9,461 bases of DNA from CAMBDR01 sp046597185 (GCA_046597185.1 JBKJLF010000639.1:1-9461); one strand, 5' to 3'; numbered from the stretch's first letter, positions 1-7,012 are shown. Numbers and translations are program-made. Notes: generated from the letters alone by a model not told the origin.

Positions 1-54
1 CAAGCACAAGCACAAGCACAAGCACAAGCACAAGCACCAGCACCAGCACAAGCA
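1..54. repeat. Hexanucleotide tandem repeat, c(a/c)agca x9
   Basis: Nine head-to-tail six-base units run from base 1: six caagca, two ccagca, one caagca. The tract may continue to the left of the window. It lies in the open frame of the carboxyltransferase gene, where it encodes alternating Ser-Thr. Because the unit is six bases, copy-number change would lengthen or shorten the N-terminus without shifting the frame. Confidence 0.9.
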
Positions 55-1715
55 CTGGCCCCGGTACAGGCGCAGGCCTGGCCCGCCCCGCCATCGAAAG
101 CCGCATTTCGCCGCATAGCGCCGCCTTCCAGCAAAACCGCGCCGCCTTACTCGAACAAGTGGCGCAATTGCGCAAGCTGGAGCAACGGACACGCGACAAA
201 TCCGCCGAATCCAAACCGCGCTTTGAAAAACGCGGCCAATTGCTACCGCGTGAGCGCCTCGGTTGCCTGCTCGACCCCGGCGCACCGTTTCTGGAACTCT
301 CCACTCTTGCGGGTTATTGCCTGGACAAACCCAACCCGCATACCTCGATTGCGGGTGGTGGCGTGGTGTGCGGCATCGGCTATGTGTCCGGCGTGCGGCT
401 GATGATTATTGTCGATGATGCCGGCATTGATGCCGGCGCAGTCCAAGCAATGAGTATCGAAAAATTCCAGCGCGCGCAATTAATCGCACTGGAACAAAAA
501 CTGCCCTTCATCCATCTGGTGGAAAGCGCCGGGGCCAACCTGCTCAACTACAAGGTGGAAACCTTTATTTTGGGCGGCAGTGGCTTTTACTGGCTGGCCA
601 AGCTCTCAGCCGCAGGTTTGCCCGTCATTACCGTGGTGCATGGCTCCAGCACCGCCGGCGGCGCATATATGCCCGGCTTGTCGGACTACGTGGTCATGGT
701 GCGTAACCGCGCCAAGGCGTTTTTGGCCGGGCCACCGCTGCTGCTGGCCGCCACCGGCGAAGTGGCAAGCGAAGAAGAATTGGGCGGGGCCGAAATGCAT
801 GCCAGCACCTCGGGTTTGGCCGAATATTTGGCCGAAGACGATTTCGACGCCTGCCGCATTGCGCGCAATATTGTGGCGGCGCTAGATTGGAATCGCAACC
901 AGCCCGCACCCGCTTCGGCATTACATCCCAACTACCTGCCGCCACGCTACGCCGCCGAAGAATTGCTCGGCATTGCCAGCGTCGATCATAAAAAACCGCT
1001 CGATATGCGTGAAGTGATTGCGCGCATTGTCGATGATTCGGCCTTGCTCGAATTCAAGCCCGATTTTGGCCCCGCCACCTTAACCGGGCATGCCAGCATC
1101 TGTGGTATTGCGGTGGGTATCATCAGCAACAACGGCCCGCTCGACCCGGCGGGGGCGAATAAGGCCACGCACTTTATTCAACTGTGCTGCCAATCGAATA
1201 CGCCGCTGCTGTTTTTGCAAAACACCACCGGCTTTATCGTCGGCAAAGATTCCGAACAGGCGGGCATGATCAAACATGGTTCCAAATTGATCGCCACGCT
1301 CTCCAACGCCACCGTGCCGCGCATTACCCTGCATTGCGGGGCCTCGTTTGGTGCGGGTAATTATGGTATGTCCGGGCGCGGTTACTACCCCGATTTCGTG
1401 TTCACCTGGCCCAACGCCAAAACCGCCGTCATGGGGCCGGAACAAGCGGCCAAAACCATGGCAATTGTGATGGAAGGCTCGATGAAGCGCAAAGGCATTG
1501 AAGTGGACGCCAATAGCATCGATGGCATGAAACGCATGGTGGTGGAAACCTTTGAAAGCCAAACCAGCGCCGCCTTCACTTCAGCCCGGTTATTGGACGA
1601 TGGCGTGATCGACCCGCGTGATACGCGCCAGGTACTGGCGCTCACCCTGTCGATTTGCCAGGAAGCGCGCCAACGCCAGGTGCACCCGGTTCAATTTGCG
1701 GTGGCGCGGCCATAA
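3..1715 (+). CDS. atuC: Acyl-CoA carboxylase beta subunit, geranyl-CoA carboxylase type (5' partial)
   Basis: This is the carboxyltransferase subunit of a biotin-dependent acyl-CoA carboxylase, which moves CO2 from carboxybiotin to a branched enoyl-CoA. The frame is open from base 3. A GTG at 159 is internal: residues just upstream (SRISPHSAAFQQNRAALLEQ, bases 99-158) match the conserved N-terminal helix of the family. No ATG, GTG or TTG start lies between 3 and 158, so the true start is probably just outside the window. Visible motifs are GQLLPRERL (about 234-260), STAGGAYMPG (648-677), a GEVASEEELGGAEMHA-type segment (about 759-806), and GASFGAGNYGMSGR in the second crotonase-like half (about 1337-1378). 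The EELGGAEMHA wording resembles AtuC from memory more than methylcrotonyl- or propionyl-CoA carboxylase. The first 18 or so codons read as a Ser-Thr repeat, which is unusual. Next are the dehydrogenase and the alpha subunit, as expected for this complex. Methylcrotonyl-CoA carboxylase (liuB/mccB) is the main alternative. Confidence 0.85.
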   Translation, partial: STSTSTSTSTSTSTSTSTGPGTGAGLARPAIESRISPHSAAFQQNRAALLEQVAQLRKLEQRTRDKSAESKPRFEKRGQLLPRERLGCLLDPGAPFLELSTLAGYCLDKPNPHTSIAGGGVVCGIGYVSGVRLMIIVDDAGIDAGAVQAMSIEKFQRAQLIALEQKLPFIHLVESAGANLLNYKVETFILGGSGFYWLAKLSAAGLPVITVVHGSSTAGGAYMPGLSDYVVMVRNRAKAFLAGPPLLLAATGEVASEEELGGAEMHASTSGLAEYLAEDDFDACRIARNIVAALDWNRNQPAPASALHPNYLPPRYAAEELLGIASVDHKKPLDMREVIARIVDDSALLEFKPDFGPATLTGHASICGIAVGIISNNGPLDPAGANKATHFIQLCCQSNTPLLFLQNTTGFIVGKDSEQAGMIKHGSKLIATLSNATVPRITLHCGASFGAGNYGMSGRGYYPDFVFTWPNAKTAVMGPEQAAKTMAIVMEGSMKRKGIEVDANSIDGMKRMVVETFESQTSAAFTSARLLDDGVIDPRDTRQVLALTLSICQEARQRQVHPVQFAVARP

Positions 1716-1794
1716 TATCCATAAAACATCACACAAAACATCGCATAAAAACATCGAATAAAGCATCAAATAAGATCATCATCAGGAGAATCAC
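1716..1794 (+). promoter_or_regulatory. Intergenic spacer with A-rich imperfect repeats and a ribosome binding site
   Basis: The 79-base gap between the carboxyltransferase and dehydrogenase genes is AT-rich. It holds about five imperfect 11-13 base units of the form aaacatc(n)cat/aat. An aggag at 1784-1788, six bases before the ATG at 1795, is a clear ribosome binding site for the dehydrogenase. I see no convincing promoter or terminator, so the genes are probably co-transcribed. Confidence 0.6.
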
Positions 1795-2958
1795 ATGCAA
1801 TTCAGCCACGAACATAAAGAACTACAACGCAATCTACGCCGCTTCATCGACAATGAAATCAACCCCTTTGTGGATGAATGGGAAGCAGCAGAAATTTTTC
1901 CGGCCAAAGAATTATTCAAAAAAATGGGCGATCTGGGCTTTTTAGGCTTGTGCCGCCCGGAAGAATTTGGCGGCCTGGGGCTGGATTATTCCTACACCAT
2001 CGCCATGGCAGAAACCCTGGGCCATATCGCCTGTGGCGGCGTGCCGATGGCGATTGGCGTGCAAACCGATATGGCCACGCCCGCGCTGGCGCGTTTTGGC
2101 TCCGACGCCTTGCGCCATCAATACCTGGCCCCCGCCATTGCCGGTGATATGGTCGCTTGCGTGGGCGTGTCCGAACCCAGTGCTGGCTCCGACGTGGCCA
2201 ATATTAAAACCACGGCGCGCAAGGATGGCGACGACTACATCATCAACGGCAGCAAAATGTGGATTACCAACAGCTTGCAGGCGGATTGGATGTGTGTGCT
2301 GGCCAATACCAGCAGCGAAGGCTCGCGCTACATGAATAAATCCCTCATCATCGTGCCAATGAATACCAAGGGTGTGTCGGTGGGTAAAAAGATCAAAAAA
2401 ATCGGCATGCATTCATCTGACACGGGTTTGATTTATTTTGACGACGTGCGCGTACCGCAAACTAACCGCATTGGCGAAGAGGGCCAAGGCTTTATGTATC
2501 AGATGCTGCAATTTCAGGAAGAGCGTTTATGGGGTGCCGCCAATGCCATGCAAGGCTTAGTGAATTGCATCGATCAAACCATCGCCTACGCCAAAGAACG
2601 CCAGGTGTTTGATATGCGCCTGATCGACAATCAATGGGTCCATTTTAAAATGGCAGAACTGAAAACCGAAGTCGAATGCTTGCGCGCTTTGGTGCATCAG
2701 GCCGCAGAAAGTTATATTCAAGGGCAAGATGTGACGGAACTGGCTTCCATGGCCAAGCTGAAAGCGGGCCGCTTGTCGCGCATTATTCCGGATGCTTGCC
2801 TGCAATTTTGGGGCGGCATGGGCTACACCCAGGAAAACCCGGTGTCACGCCTGTTCCGCGATGGCCGTTTAATTTCGATAGGCGGCGGTGCGGATGAAGT
2901 CATGCTCGGCATCATTTGCAAATACATGGGCATTTTGCCCGGCAAAAAGAAATCCTGA
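1795..2958 (+). CDS. atuD: Acyl-CoA dehydrogenase, citronellyl-CoA dehydrogenase (AtuD)-like
   Basis: This is a full-length (387 aa) FAD-dependent acyl-CoA dehydrogenase, expected to introduce the 2,3 double bond into a branched acyl-CoA in the cytoplasm and pass electrons to electron-transferring flavoprotein. The family signature GVSEPSAGSD starts near base 2164 and the C-terminal QFWGGMGY near base 2803. The residue aligned with the catalytic Glu376 of medium-chain acyl-CoA dehydrogenase is Gly364 (SIGGGADE). Glu243, in FQEERL, sits where isovaleryl-CoA dehydrogenase has its catalytic glutamate, so the base is probably there, as in enzymes for branched substrates. The long segment GVPMAIGVQTDMATPALARF is, from memory, typical of AtuD-type enzymes. 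The position between the carboxylase beta and alpha genes matches an oxidation-then-carboxylation sequence. Substrate specificity is inferred; another branched acyl-CoA is possible. The ATG is set by the aggag ribosome binding site. Confidence 0.88.
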   Translation: MQFSHEHKELQRNLRRFIDNEINPFVDEWEAAEIFPAKELFKKMGDLGFLGLCRPEEFGGLGLDYSYTIAMAETLGHIACGGVPMAIGVQTDMATPALARFGSDALRHQYLAPAIAGDMVACVGVSEPSAGSDVANIKTTARKDGDDYIINGSKMWITNSLQADWMCVLANTSSEGSRYMNKSLIIVPMNTKGVSVGKKIKKIGMHSSDTGLIYFDDVRVPQTNRIGEEGQGFMYQMLQFQEERLWGAANAMQGLVNCIDQTIAYAKERQVFDMRLIDNQWVHFKMAELKTEVECLRALVHQAAESYIQGQDVTELASMAKLKAGRLSRIIPDACLQFWGGMGYTQENPVSRLFRDGRLISIGGGADEVMLGIICKYMGILPGKKKS

Positions 2959-3060
2959 TCCGATTGCTTGCGATTATTTAGGGCTGTTTAGCATTGTTTA
3001 TACAATCCTTTGCCCGACTCTTTGCCCGCTGTTTGTTTATATTGTTTGGAAGCCGCTATC
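2959..3060 (+). promoter_or_regulatory. Spacer between dehydrogenase and carboxylase alpha genes, small inverted repeat
   Basis: This 102-base spacer contains attgt (2993-2997), ttat, acaat (3002-3006), a short inverted repeat that could be an operator or chance. The word tttgcccg occurs twice shortly after. A ggaag at 3048-3052, eight bases before the ATG at 3061, is the ribosome binding site that decides that start. No terminator-like hairpin is visible. Confidence 0.4.
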
Positions 3061-5142
3061 ATGTCCGAAACCATGCCCGAAATCAGGTCCAAATTGACGC
3101 CTGACCTGCTTGATACCCAGTTTGATACCATTTTAGTCGCCAACCGGGGCGAGATTGCCTTGCGCGTTTTCAAAACGGCTAGCCAACTTGGCTTTAAAAC
3201 GGTCGCCGTGTATTCCGATGCCGACCAGGGCGCGCCGCACTGTCTGGCCGCCGATTGCGCGCTGCGTTTGGGCGAGGCCGCGCCCTTTGCTTCGTATCTG
3301 AATATCGAGGCGATTCTGGCTTGCGCACGCCAGAGCGGTGCGCAGGCGGTGCATCCCGGTTATGGCTTTTTGGCGGAAAACGCAGCCTTTGCCCAAGCTT
3401 GCCTGGATGCCGGTTTGGTGTTTATCGGGCCACCGCCCGCCGCCATGACGGCCATGGGCAATAAGGCCGGGGCCAAGGCGATTATGATTGCCGCTGGCGT
3501 GCCCTGCGTGCCGGGTTACCAGGGAGAAGACCAAAGCGATGCCAGCTTTTTGGCAGCCGCGCGTGATATCGGCTTTCCCATCATGATTAAAGCGGCAGCC
3601 GGCGGCGGTGGGCGCGGCATGCGCCGGGTGGATAATATCGAAGCGCTGGCAGCGAGTTTGCCATCGGCCCGTTCCGAAGCCTTGAATGCCTTTGCCAGCG
3701 GCGAATTGATTTTGGAAAAAGCCATTATCGAGCCGCGCCATATCGAAATTCAAGTCTTTGCGGACAGCCAAGGCAATGTGCTGCATTTGGGCGAGCGCGA
3801 TTGTTCAGTGCAAAGGCGGCATCAAAAAGTGGTGGAAGAAGCGCCTTCGCCCGCCGTCACGCCCGAGCTACGCGCGCGCATGGGCGCGGTAGCGGTGGCG
3901 GCCACGCGCGCGATTGGCTATGTGGGCGCGGGCACGCTGGAATTTTTGCTGGATCAAAACGGCGCGTTTTATTTCATGGAAATGAATACCCGTTTGCAGG
4001 TGGAACATGCGGTGACGGAAGCGGTGCTGGGGCTGGATTTGGTGGCCTGGCAATTGCGCGTGGCGCAGGGCGCTGCCTTGCCCATGACGCAAGCTGAGGT
4101 GGATGCGCGCTTTGTTAGCGGTGGCCATGCGATTGAAGTGCGCCTGTGCGCGGAAGACCCGGCGCAAGACTTTTTACCGCAATCCGGCCCAGTGGTATAT
4201 TGGCAAGCCGCGCCGCACGTGCGTTGCGAGCATGCGCTGTACAGCGGTGCTGCGGTGTCGCCACATTATGATTCGATGATCGCCAAAATCATTGCACATG
4301 GCCCCACGCGCGCTGATGCGGTGCGCCAGCTCACACGGGCGCTGGGCGAAACCCATTTGCTAGGCATTCCGACCAACCGCTATTTTTTGGCGCAATGCCT
4401 GTCTCACCCGGAATTTAGGGCCGGACGTGCCACCACCGCCTTTATCGAACAACAGTTACCCGCCAGCGCGCGCATGCGCCCCGCTGCCGATATCACCGCG
4501 CAACACCTGGCCTGCGCCTTGTTGGCGCGGCAAAGCCTCGCCCTGCAAGTGCGGCGTTTTCCGGCCGAGTTGACAGGCTGGGCCAGCAGTGCGCGCTATC
4601 CACAAACCCTGCGCTTTGAACTCGATGGCGTGGCGCTACAAATGCAAGTGCTGCAAACCGGGGCCAACAGCGGGGAGATTGTGGCGCAGGGCCCAAACAC
4701 CCAAAGCACCCAAAACACCGGGTTTGCCATCAGCCCGATGGCGGGGGCAGAACTTGCCATCACGCTGGGTGGCATCGCGCATAAGGTGCTGGCAACCGAC
4801 GGGTATTTTGTGCATGGCGGGCGCGAGTACAGCTTGCGCAATACCAGCGCCATGCCCGCCACCCGTGCCGCGCAAGGCGCGGGCGATGGCCGCATCAAAG
4901 CACCGATGAATGGGAAGGTGGTGAGTTTGGAAGTGGCGACGGGCGCACAGGTGGTGGCCGGGCAAACTTTGCTGGTGCTGGAAGCGATGAAGATGGAACA
5001 TCGGATTGCGGCAGCCTGTGATGGGGTGGTGGCGGAATTGATGGTGGAATTGGGCGCGCAAGTGGGGCCGGGGCAGGTGTTGATGGTGGTGGAGGCTGCA
5101 GTGACTGCGGTAGTGACTGCGGTAGTGACGGCAGAAAAATAA
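3061..5142 (+). CDS. atuF: Acyl-CoA carboxylase alpha subunit (biotin carboxylase + biotin carrier)
   Basis: This 693-residue protein carboxylates its own biotin with ATP and bicarbonate and supplies carboxybiotin to the beta subunit encoded at 3-1715. Domains in order: N-terminal biotin carboxylase fold beginning ILVANRGEIALRVF, then HPGYGFLAEN (about 3352-3381), the ATP-grasp glycine loop KAAAGGGGRGMRRV (about 3589-3630), EMNTRLQVEH (about 3979-4008), a variable linking domain, and a C-terminal biotinyl domain. The biotin acceptor is Lys644 in EAMKMEH (4981-5001). The frame is open from a TTG at 3010, but ATG 3061 has the better ribosome binding site and leads directly into family homology. 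The length fits AtuF, LiuD or MccA. I use atuF because the beta subunit and the dehydrogenase look Atu-like; the alpha subunit alone would not settle this. The last residues come from a 12-base tandem repeat and are probably a non-conserved tail. Confidence 0.87.
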   Translation: MSETMPEIRSKLTPDLLDTQFDTILVANRGEIALRVFKTASQLGFKTVAVYSDADQGAPHCLAADCALRLGEAAPFASYLNIEAILACARQSGAQAVHPGYGFLAENAAFAQACLDAGLVFIGPPPAAMTAMGNKAGAKAIMIAAGVPCVPGYQGEDQSDASFLAAARDIGFPIMIKAAAGGGGRGMRRVDNIEALAASLPSARSEALNAFASGELILEKAIIEPRHIEIQVFADSQGNVLHLGERDCSVQRRHQKVVEEAPSPAVTPELRARMGAVAVAATRAIGYVGAGTLEFLLDQNGAFYFMEMNTRLQVEHAVTEAVLGLDLVAWQLRVAQGAALPMTQAEVDARFVSGGHAIEVRLCAEDPAQDFLPQSGPVVYWQAAPHVRCEHALYSGAAVSPHYDSMIAKIIAHGPTRADAVRQLTRALGETHLLGIPTNRYFLAQCLSHPEFRAGRATTAFIEQQLPASARMRPAADITAQHLACALLARQSLALQVRRFPAELTGWASSARYPQTLRFELDGVALQMQVLQTGANSGEIVAQGPNTQSTQNTGFAISPMAGAELAITLGGIAHKVLATDGYFVHGGREYSLRNTSAMPATRAAQGAGDGRIKAPMNGKVVSLEVATGAQVVAGQTLLVLEAMKMEHRIAAACDGVVAELMVELGAQVGPGQVLMVVEAAVTAVVTAVVTAEK
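5101..5128 (+). repeat. 12-base tandem repeat at the 3' end of the carboxylase alpha gene
   Basis: The unit gtgactgcggta occurs at 5101-5112 and 5113-5124, followed by a partial copy. It is in frame and encodes a Val-Thr-Ala-Val tail after the biotinyl domain. Confidence 0.8.
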
Positions 5143-5185
5143 GCGCAACAGGCAGTGAATTGTTGAAATTGGCTTGGTTAAATTT

Positions 5186-5587
5186 TTATTTGTCCCCCCT
5201 TCCGGCCGCATTAACCAGCGGCTGGTTTTTTGCCTTAATTGACCCTAAGCTAACCAATCCATCATGAGACCGTTTGGCGCTGGGACAGGCGGGGTGCTGT
5301 GCGGCTTTTTCGATTGAAAAGCCATAGTGGTTCACCGTGCGTTTTGCAAAACCGGGCTTGCTGCTGCCGGGGCCTTGCTTTTTAAATGATACGGCGACCT
5401 CTTTTAGCCTGATCCACGGCAAGCCGGTGGTTTGCTCCGGCTTTTCCTCGAAGATTTGCTCCACATCCAACCATTTTCACAGGGGTGCAAACCTCAAGTC
5501 CTTGGTTTTGGCCCAATCCTGAAAAATGGCGGATTCGATGATGATTCTTTCCGTATCGCCCTCCACAATAAAGCCGACTCTCACCAT
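5186..5587 (-). pseudogene. Internally deleted TOPRIM-like (DUF4276-type) protein remnant
   Basis: The minus strand from ATG 5587-5585 reads MVRVGFIVEGDTERIIIESA and continues to residue 36, which resembles the first strand and glutamate motif (IVEGxTE) of TOPRIM-like DUF4276 proteins. An in-frame TGA at 5479-5477 follows. The same frame then reads on from 5476 to a TAA at 5188-5186, with stretches such as RGFAKR-like PGFAKRTVNHYGFSIEKAAQ and HPACPSAK that, from memory, belong to the C-terminus of the same kind of protein. The piece is about 130 codons instead of roughly 200, and the middle that should hold the Asp-rich catalytic motif is missing. I infer an internal deletion near the TGA. 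A second open minus frame upstream ends in a TGA (5583-5581) that overlaps this start codon, possibly the tail of a translationally coupled partner gene. Family naming is from recalled motifs, not a search. Confidence 0.55.
5213..5231 (+). terminator. Probable rho-independent terminator of the carboxylase operon
   Basis: aaccag (5213-5218) pairs with ctggtt (5222-5227) around a cgg loop, and the T-run extends to 5231. It sits about 70 bases after the stop at 5142, in the right direction to end the + operon. The stem is only six base pairs, so strength is uncertain. It overlaps the 3' end of the minus-strand remnant at 5186-5587. Confidence 0.55.
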
Positions 5588-5662
5588 GGCAGCCCCGCGC
5601 CGAACATATTCATCAACCATGGCGCGGCTGAGTACGGCAACCATGATGCATAGCGCGTAGAC

Positions 5663-6319
5663 AATCTGTTTTTGCATTATGTGTGCGACAAGTGGATGCA
5701 GCGGCAGTATCCGGGTGTGCCGTTTGAACGGTACGCTGACGATGCGGTATGCCACTGTCGTAGCCAAGCGCAAGCGCAAGCGCTGTTGTTGGCCTTGCGT
5801 GATCGATTCGTGCAATGTGGGTTGGAATTGCATCCGCAGAAGACCAAAATAGTCTATTGCAAAGATGCAGATAGAAGGGGGGATTATCCTGAAACGAGCT
5901 TCGACTTTTTGGGTTTTACGTTCAGGCCCAGACTATCGAAGAATCGGTGGGGCAAGACCTTTGTTAATTTCAGCTCGGCGATCAGTGCCAAGGCAGGGAA
6001 GGCGATCAGGCAGGAAATCCGAAGTTGGGGTCTGCAAAATCGCAGTGATAAAGCGCTCGCTGATTTGGCGAAGATGTTTAACGCCAAAATCCGGGGGTGG
6101 ATTAATTACTATAGTGCATTTTACAAATCGGCACTGTATCCAACGCTGAGGCAGATTGACCGCAAACTTGTGTTGTGGGCCACTCGCAAATATAAACGGC
6201 TCCGGGGTCATCGCAGGCGCGCCAGTCACTGGTTGGCGCGTATTGCACGAAAGGACACCAAAATGTTTGCGCACTGGTCGTTATTATGGGGACAGGCTTC
6301 AATGGGAAGAGCCGGATGA
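5663..6319 (+). pseudogene. Group II intron reverse transcriptase/maturase, C-terminal part (intron A)
   Basis: The frame reads NLFLHYVCDKWMQRQYPG, corresponding to the region just before the active site, then FERYADD with the catalytic YADD at 5732-5743. It continues through LHPQKTKIVYCKD, FDFLGFTFRPR and the maturase segment IRGWINYYSAFYKSALYPTL. The reading frame is intact for about 218 codons to a TGA at 6317-6319 that lies inside domain V. Everything N-terminal to the NLFLHY segment is missing: a stop at 5651-5653 precedes it and the DNA to the left is unrelated. Without the N-terminal palm and finger motifs it cannot be an active polymerase. The lack of frameshifts suggests a more recent arrival than intron B, whose protein is heavily mutated. 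No HNH endonuclease domain is seen. Confidence 0.85.
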
Positions 6320-6343
6320 GCGCAAGACGTTCACGTCCGGTTC
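6309..6343 (+). ncRNA. Group II intron A domain V
   Basis: gagccgga (6309-6316) pairs with tccggttc (6336-6343). Above a two-base cg bulge on the 3' side (6334-6335), tgagcg pairs with cgttca around a small loop. The AGC catalytic triad is at 6310-6312. The fold looks complete, so the catalytic hairpin of intron A is preserved even though the 5' domains are gone. Confidence 0.8.
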
Positions 6344-6383
6344 CGTGAGCGCCTCAGGGGGCGGTTCCTTGGGGCGACTCGAC
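6344..6383 (+). ncRNA. Group II intron A domain VI and 3' splice end
   Basis: gcctcaggg (6351-6359) pairs with ccttggggc (6367-6375), including wobble pairs. The branch-point candidate is A6377, seven bases from the 3' end at C6383. The bases that follow, tcgtggtgctgtgc, read as the continuation of another reverse transcriptase (VVLC), which independently fixes the splice junction. Confidence 0.72.
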
Positions 6384-6923
6384 TCGTGGTGCTGTGCAAA
6401 AGGCAAAGTGGACGCGCCGTTGGCGCGGATACGATCCATACTGGATTGGCTTGACCTCACATTAAATGAGACCAAAACGCACATAGTCGATGCGCGGCGG
6501 GACAGTTTCAATTTCTTGGGGTTTGAAATCAAGGTAAGCAAGGGGCGACGTAGCGGCAAGCGGTACACGAATGTGAGTCCAGCGCCGAAATCTCTTGCAA
6601 AAATCAAAGAGCGTATTAAACAGTTGACATTCACCGACAGCAAGGGAACGGACGCCAATCCCACTGGAAAATATTGTGGGCAGTACGGTGAATGCTAACC
6701 TTCGTGGCTGGGCAAAACTACTTCCATTATCGCAACGCCAGCGTGGCAATGGGCAAGGGGAAAACGCATGCGACAAGAGCGCTTACGAACGCACCTGATG
6801 AAGCGACATAAGGTCAAAGATCGAGGAATCGGTTTGGGTCGCTTTCCCATTCAACAGTTATATCAACGCTATGGCTTATATAAAGTTCCGGCAACAGCAG
6901 CTTGGAAATCAAAGCATGCTTGA
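6384..6923 (+). pseudogene. Group II intron reverse transcriptase/maturase, decayed C-terminal part (intron B)
   Basis: Translation must change frame to stay homologous. It begins VVLC directly after where YADD would be, then GKVDAPLARIRSILDWLDLT, NETKTHIVDARRDSFNFLGF and IKERIKQLT in a second frame. IVGSTVNANLRGWAK follows in a third, FHYRNASVAMGKGKTHA in a fourth segment, and finally QERLRTHLMKRHKVKDRGIG with LYQRYGLYKVPATAAWKSKH to a TGA at 6921-6923. The shifts lie near 6398-6401 (aaaa run), 6670-6672, 6718 and 6773. Each is explained by one extra base. The QRYGLYKVP ending is typical of maturases without an endonuclease domain. The upstream half with the YADD motif is absent, removed beyond intron A. 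The product cannot be functional. Confidence 0.8.
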
Positions 6924-6940
6924 ATGTGAAAAACACCGGA

Positions 6941-7012
6941 AAGCCGTGTGCGGGAAGTGGGCTTAGCAAAGCTCTTGCGCAGCAAAAACTCGCAAAACTG
7001 CATGCACGATTT
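6941..7012 (+). ncRNA. Group II intron B domain V, interrupted at the tip
   Basis: aagccgtg (6941-6948) and cacgattt (7005-7012) form the lower stem with one C-A mismatch at 7009. tgcgg (6949-6953) and ctgca (6998-7002) form the upper stem. The expected four-base loop is replaced by about 44 bases, meaning roughly 40 extra bases at about 6957-6997. The remaining base pairs are in the correct order with a tg bulge at 7003-7004. Confidence 0.65.

Larger units (their letters stand above)
5663..6383 (+). mobile_element. Group II intron A, 3' part (5' truncated)
   Basis: This remnant holds the last half of an intron-encoded reverse transcriptase, then RNA domains V and VI. The 3' end is placed at 6383 (...gactcgac), which puts the bulged branch-point adenosine A6377 at the seventh base from the end, the usual spacing. 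Reverse-transcriptase homology begins abruptly at about 5660-5663, where the sequence changes to the minus-strand TOPRIM remnant, so the intron's ribozyme domains I-III and the N-terminal half of its protein are gone. Intron A lies within the reverse-transcriptase gene of intron B. Confidence 0.8.

Noticed and set aside
1080..1562. Long antisense open frame inside the carboxyltransferase gene
   Set aside because: A shadow of GC-rich codon usage opposite a well-supported gene, with His/Gly-rich composition and no motif.
159..1715. GTG at 159 as the carboxyltransferase start
   Set aside because: Conserved family residues are encoded upstream in the same open frame, so the start is earlier.
3010..3060. 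TTG at 3010 as the start of the carboxylase alpha subunit
   Set aside because: The added 17 residues have no family match, and ATG 3061 has a well-placed ggaag.
5765..5782. Three caagcg units, similar to the caagca tract at the left edge
   Set aside because: They encode the AQAQAL stretch that, from memory, is conserved in this reverse transcriptase group, so coding constraint explains them.
5477..5833. A 118-residue minus-strand protein
   Set aside because: Its first half is antisense to intron A's reverse transcriptase; only the part from 5587 downward resembles a real family.
6156..6698. A single 180-residue plus-strand protein
   Set aside because: The frame runs through out-of-frame intron A sequence, domains V and VI, then a piece of intron B's maturase. 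It is an artefact of the nesting.
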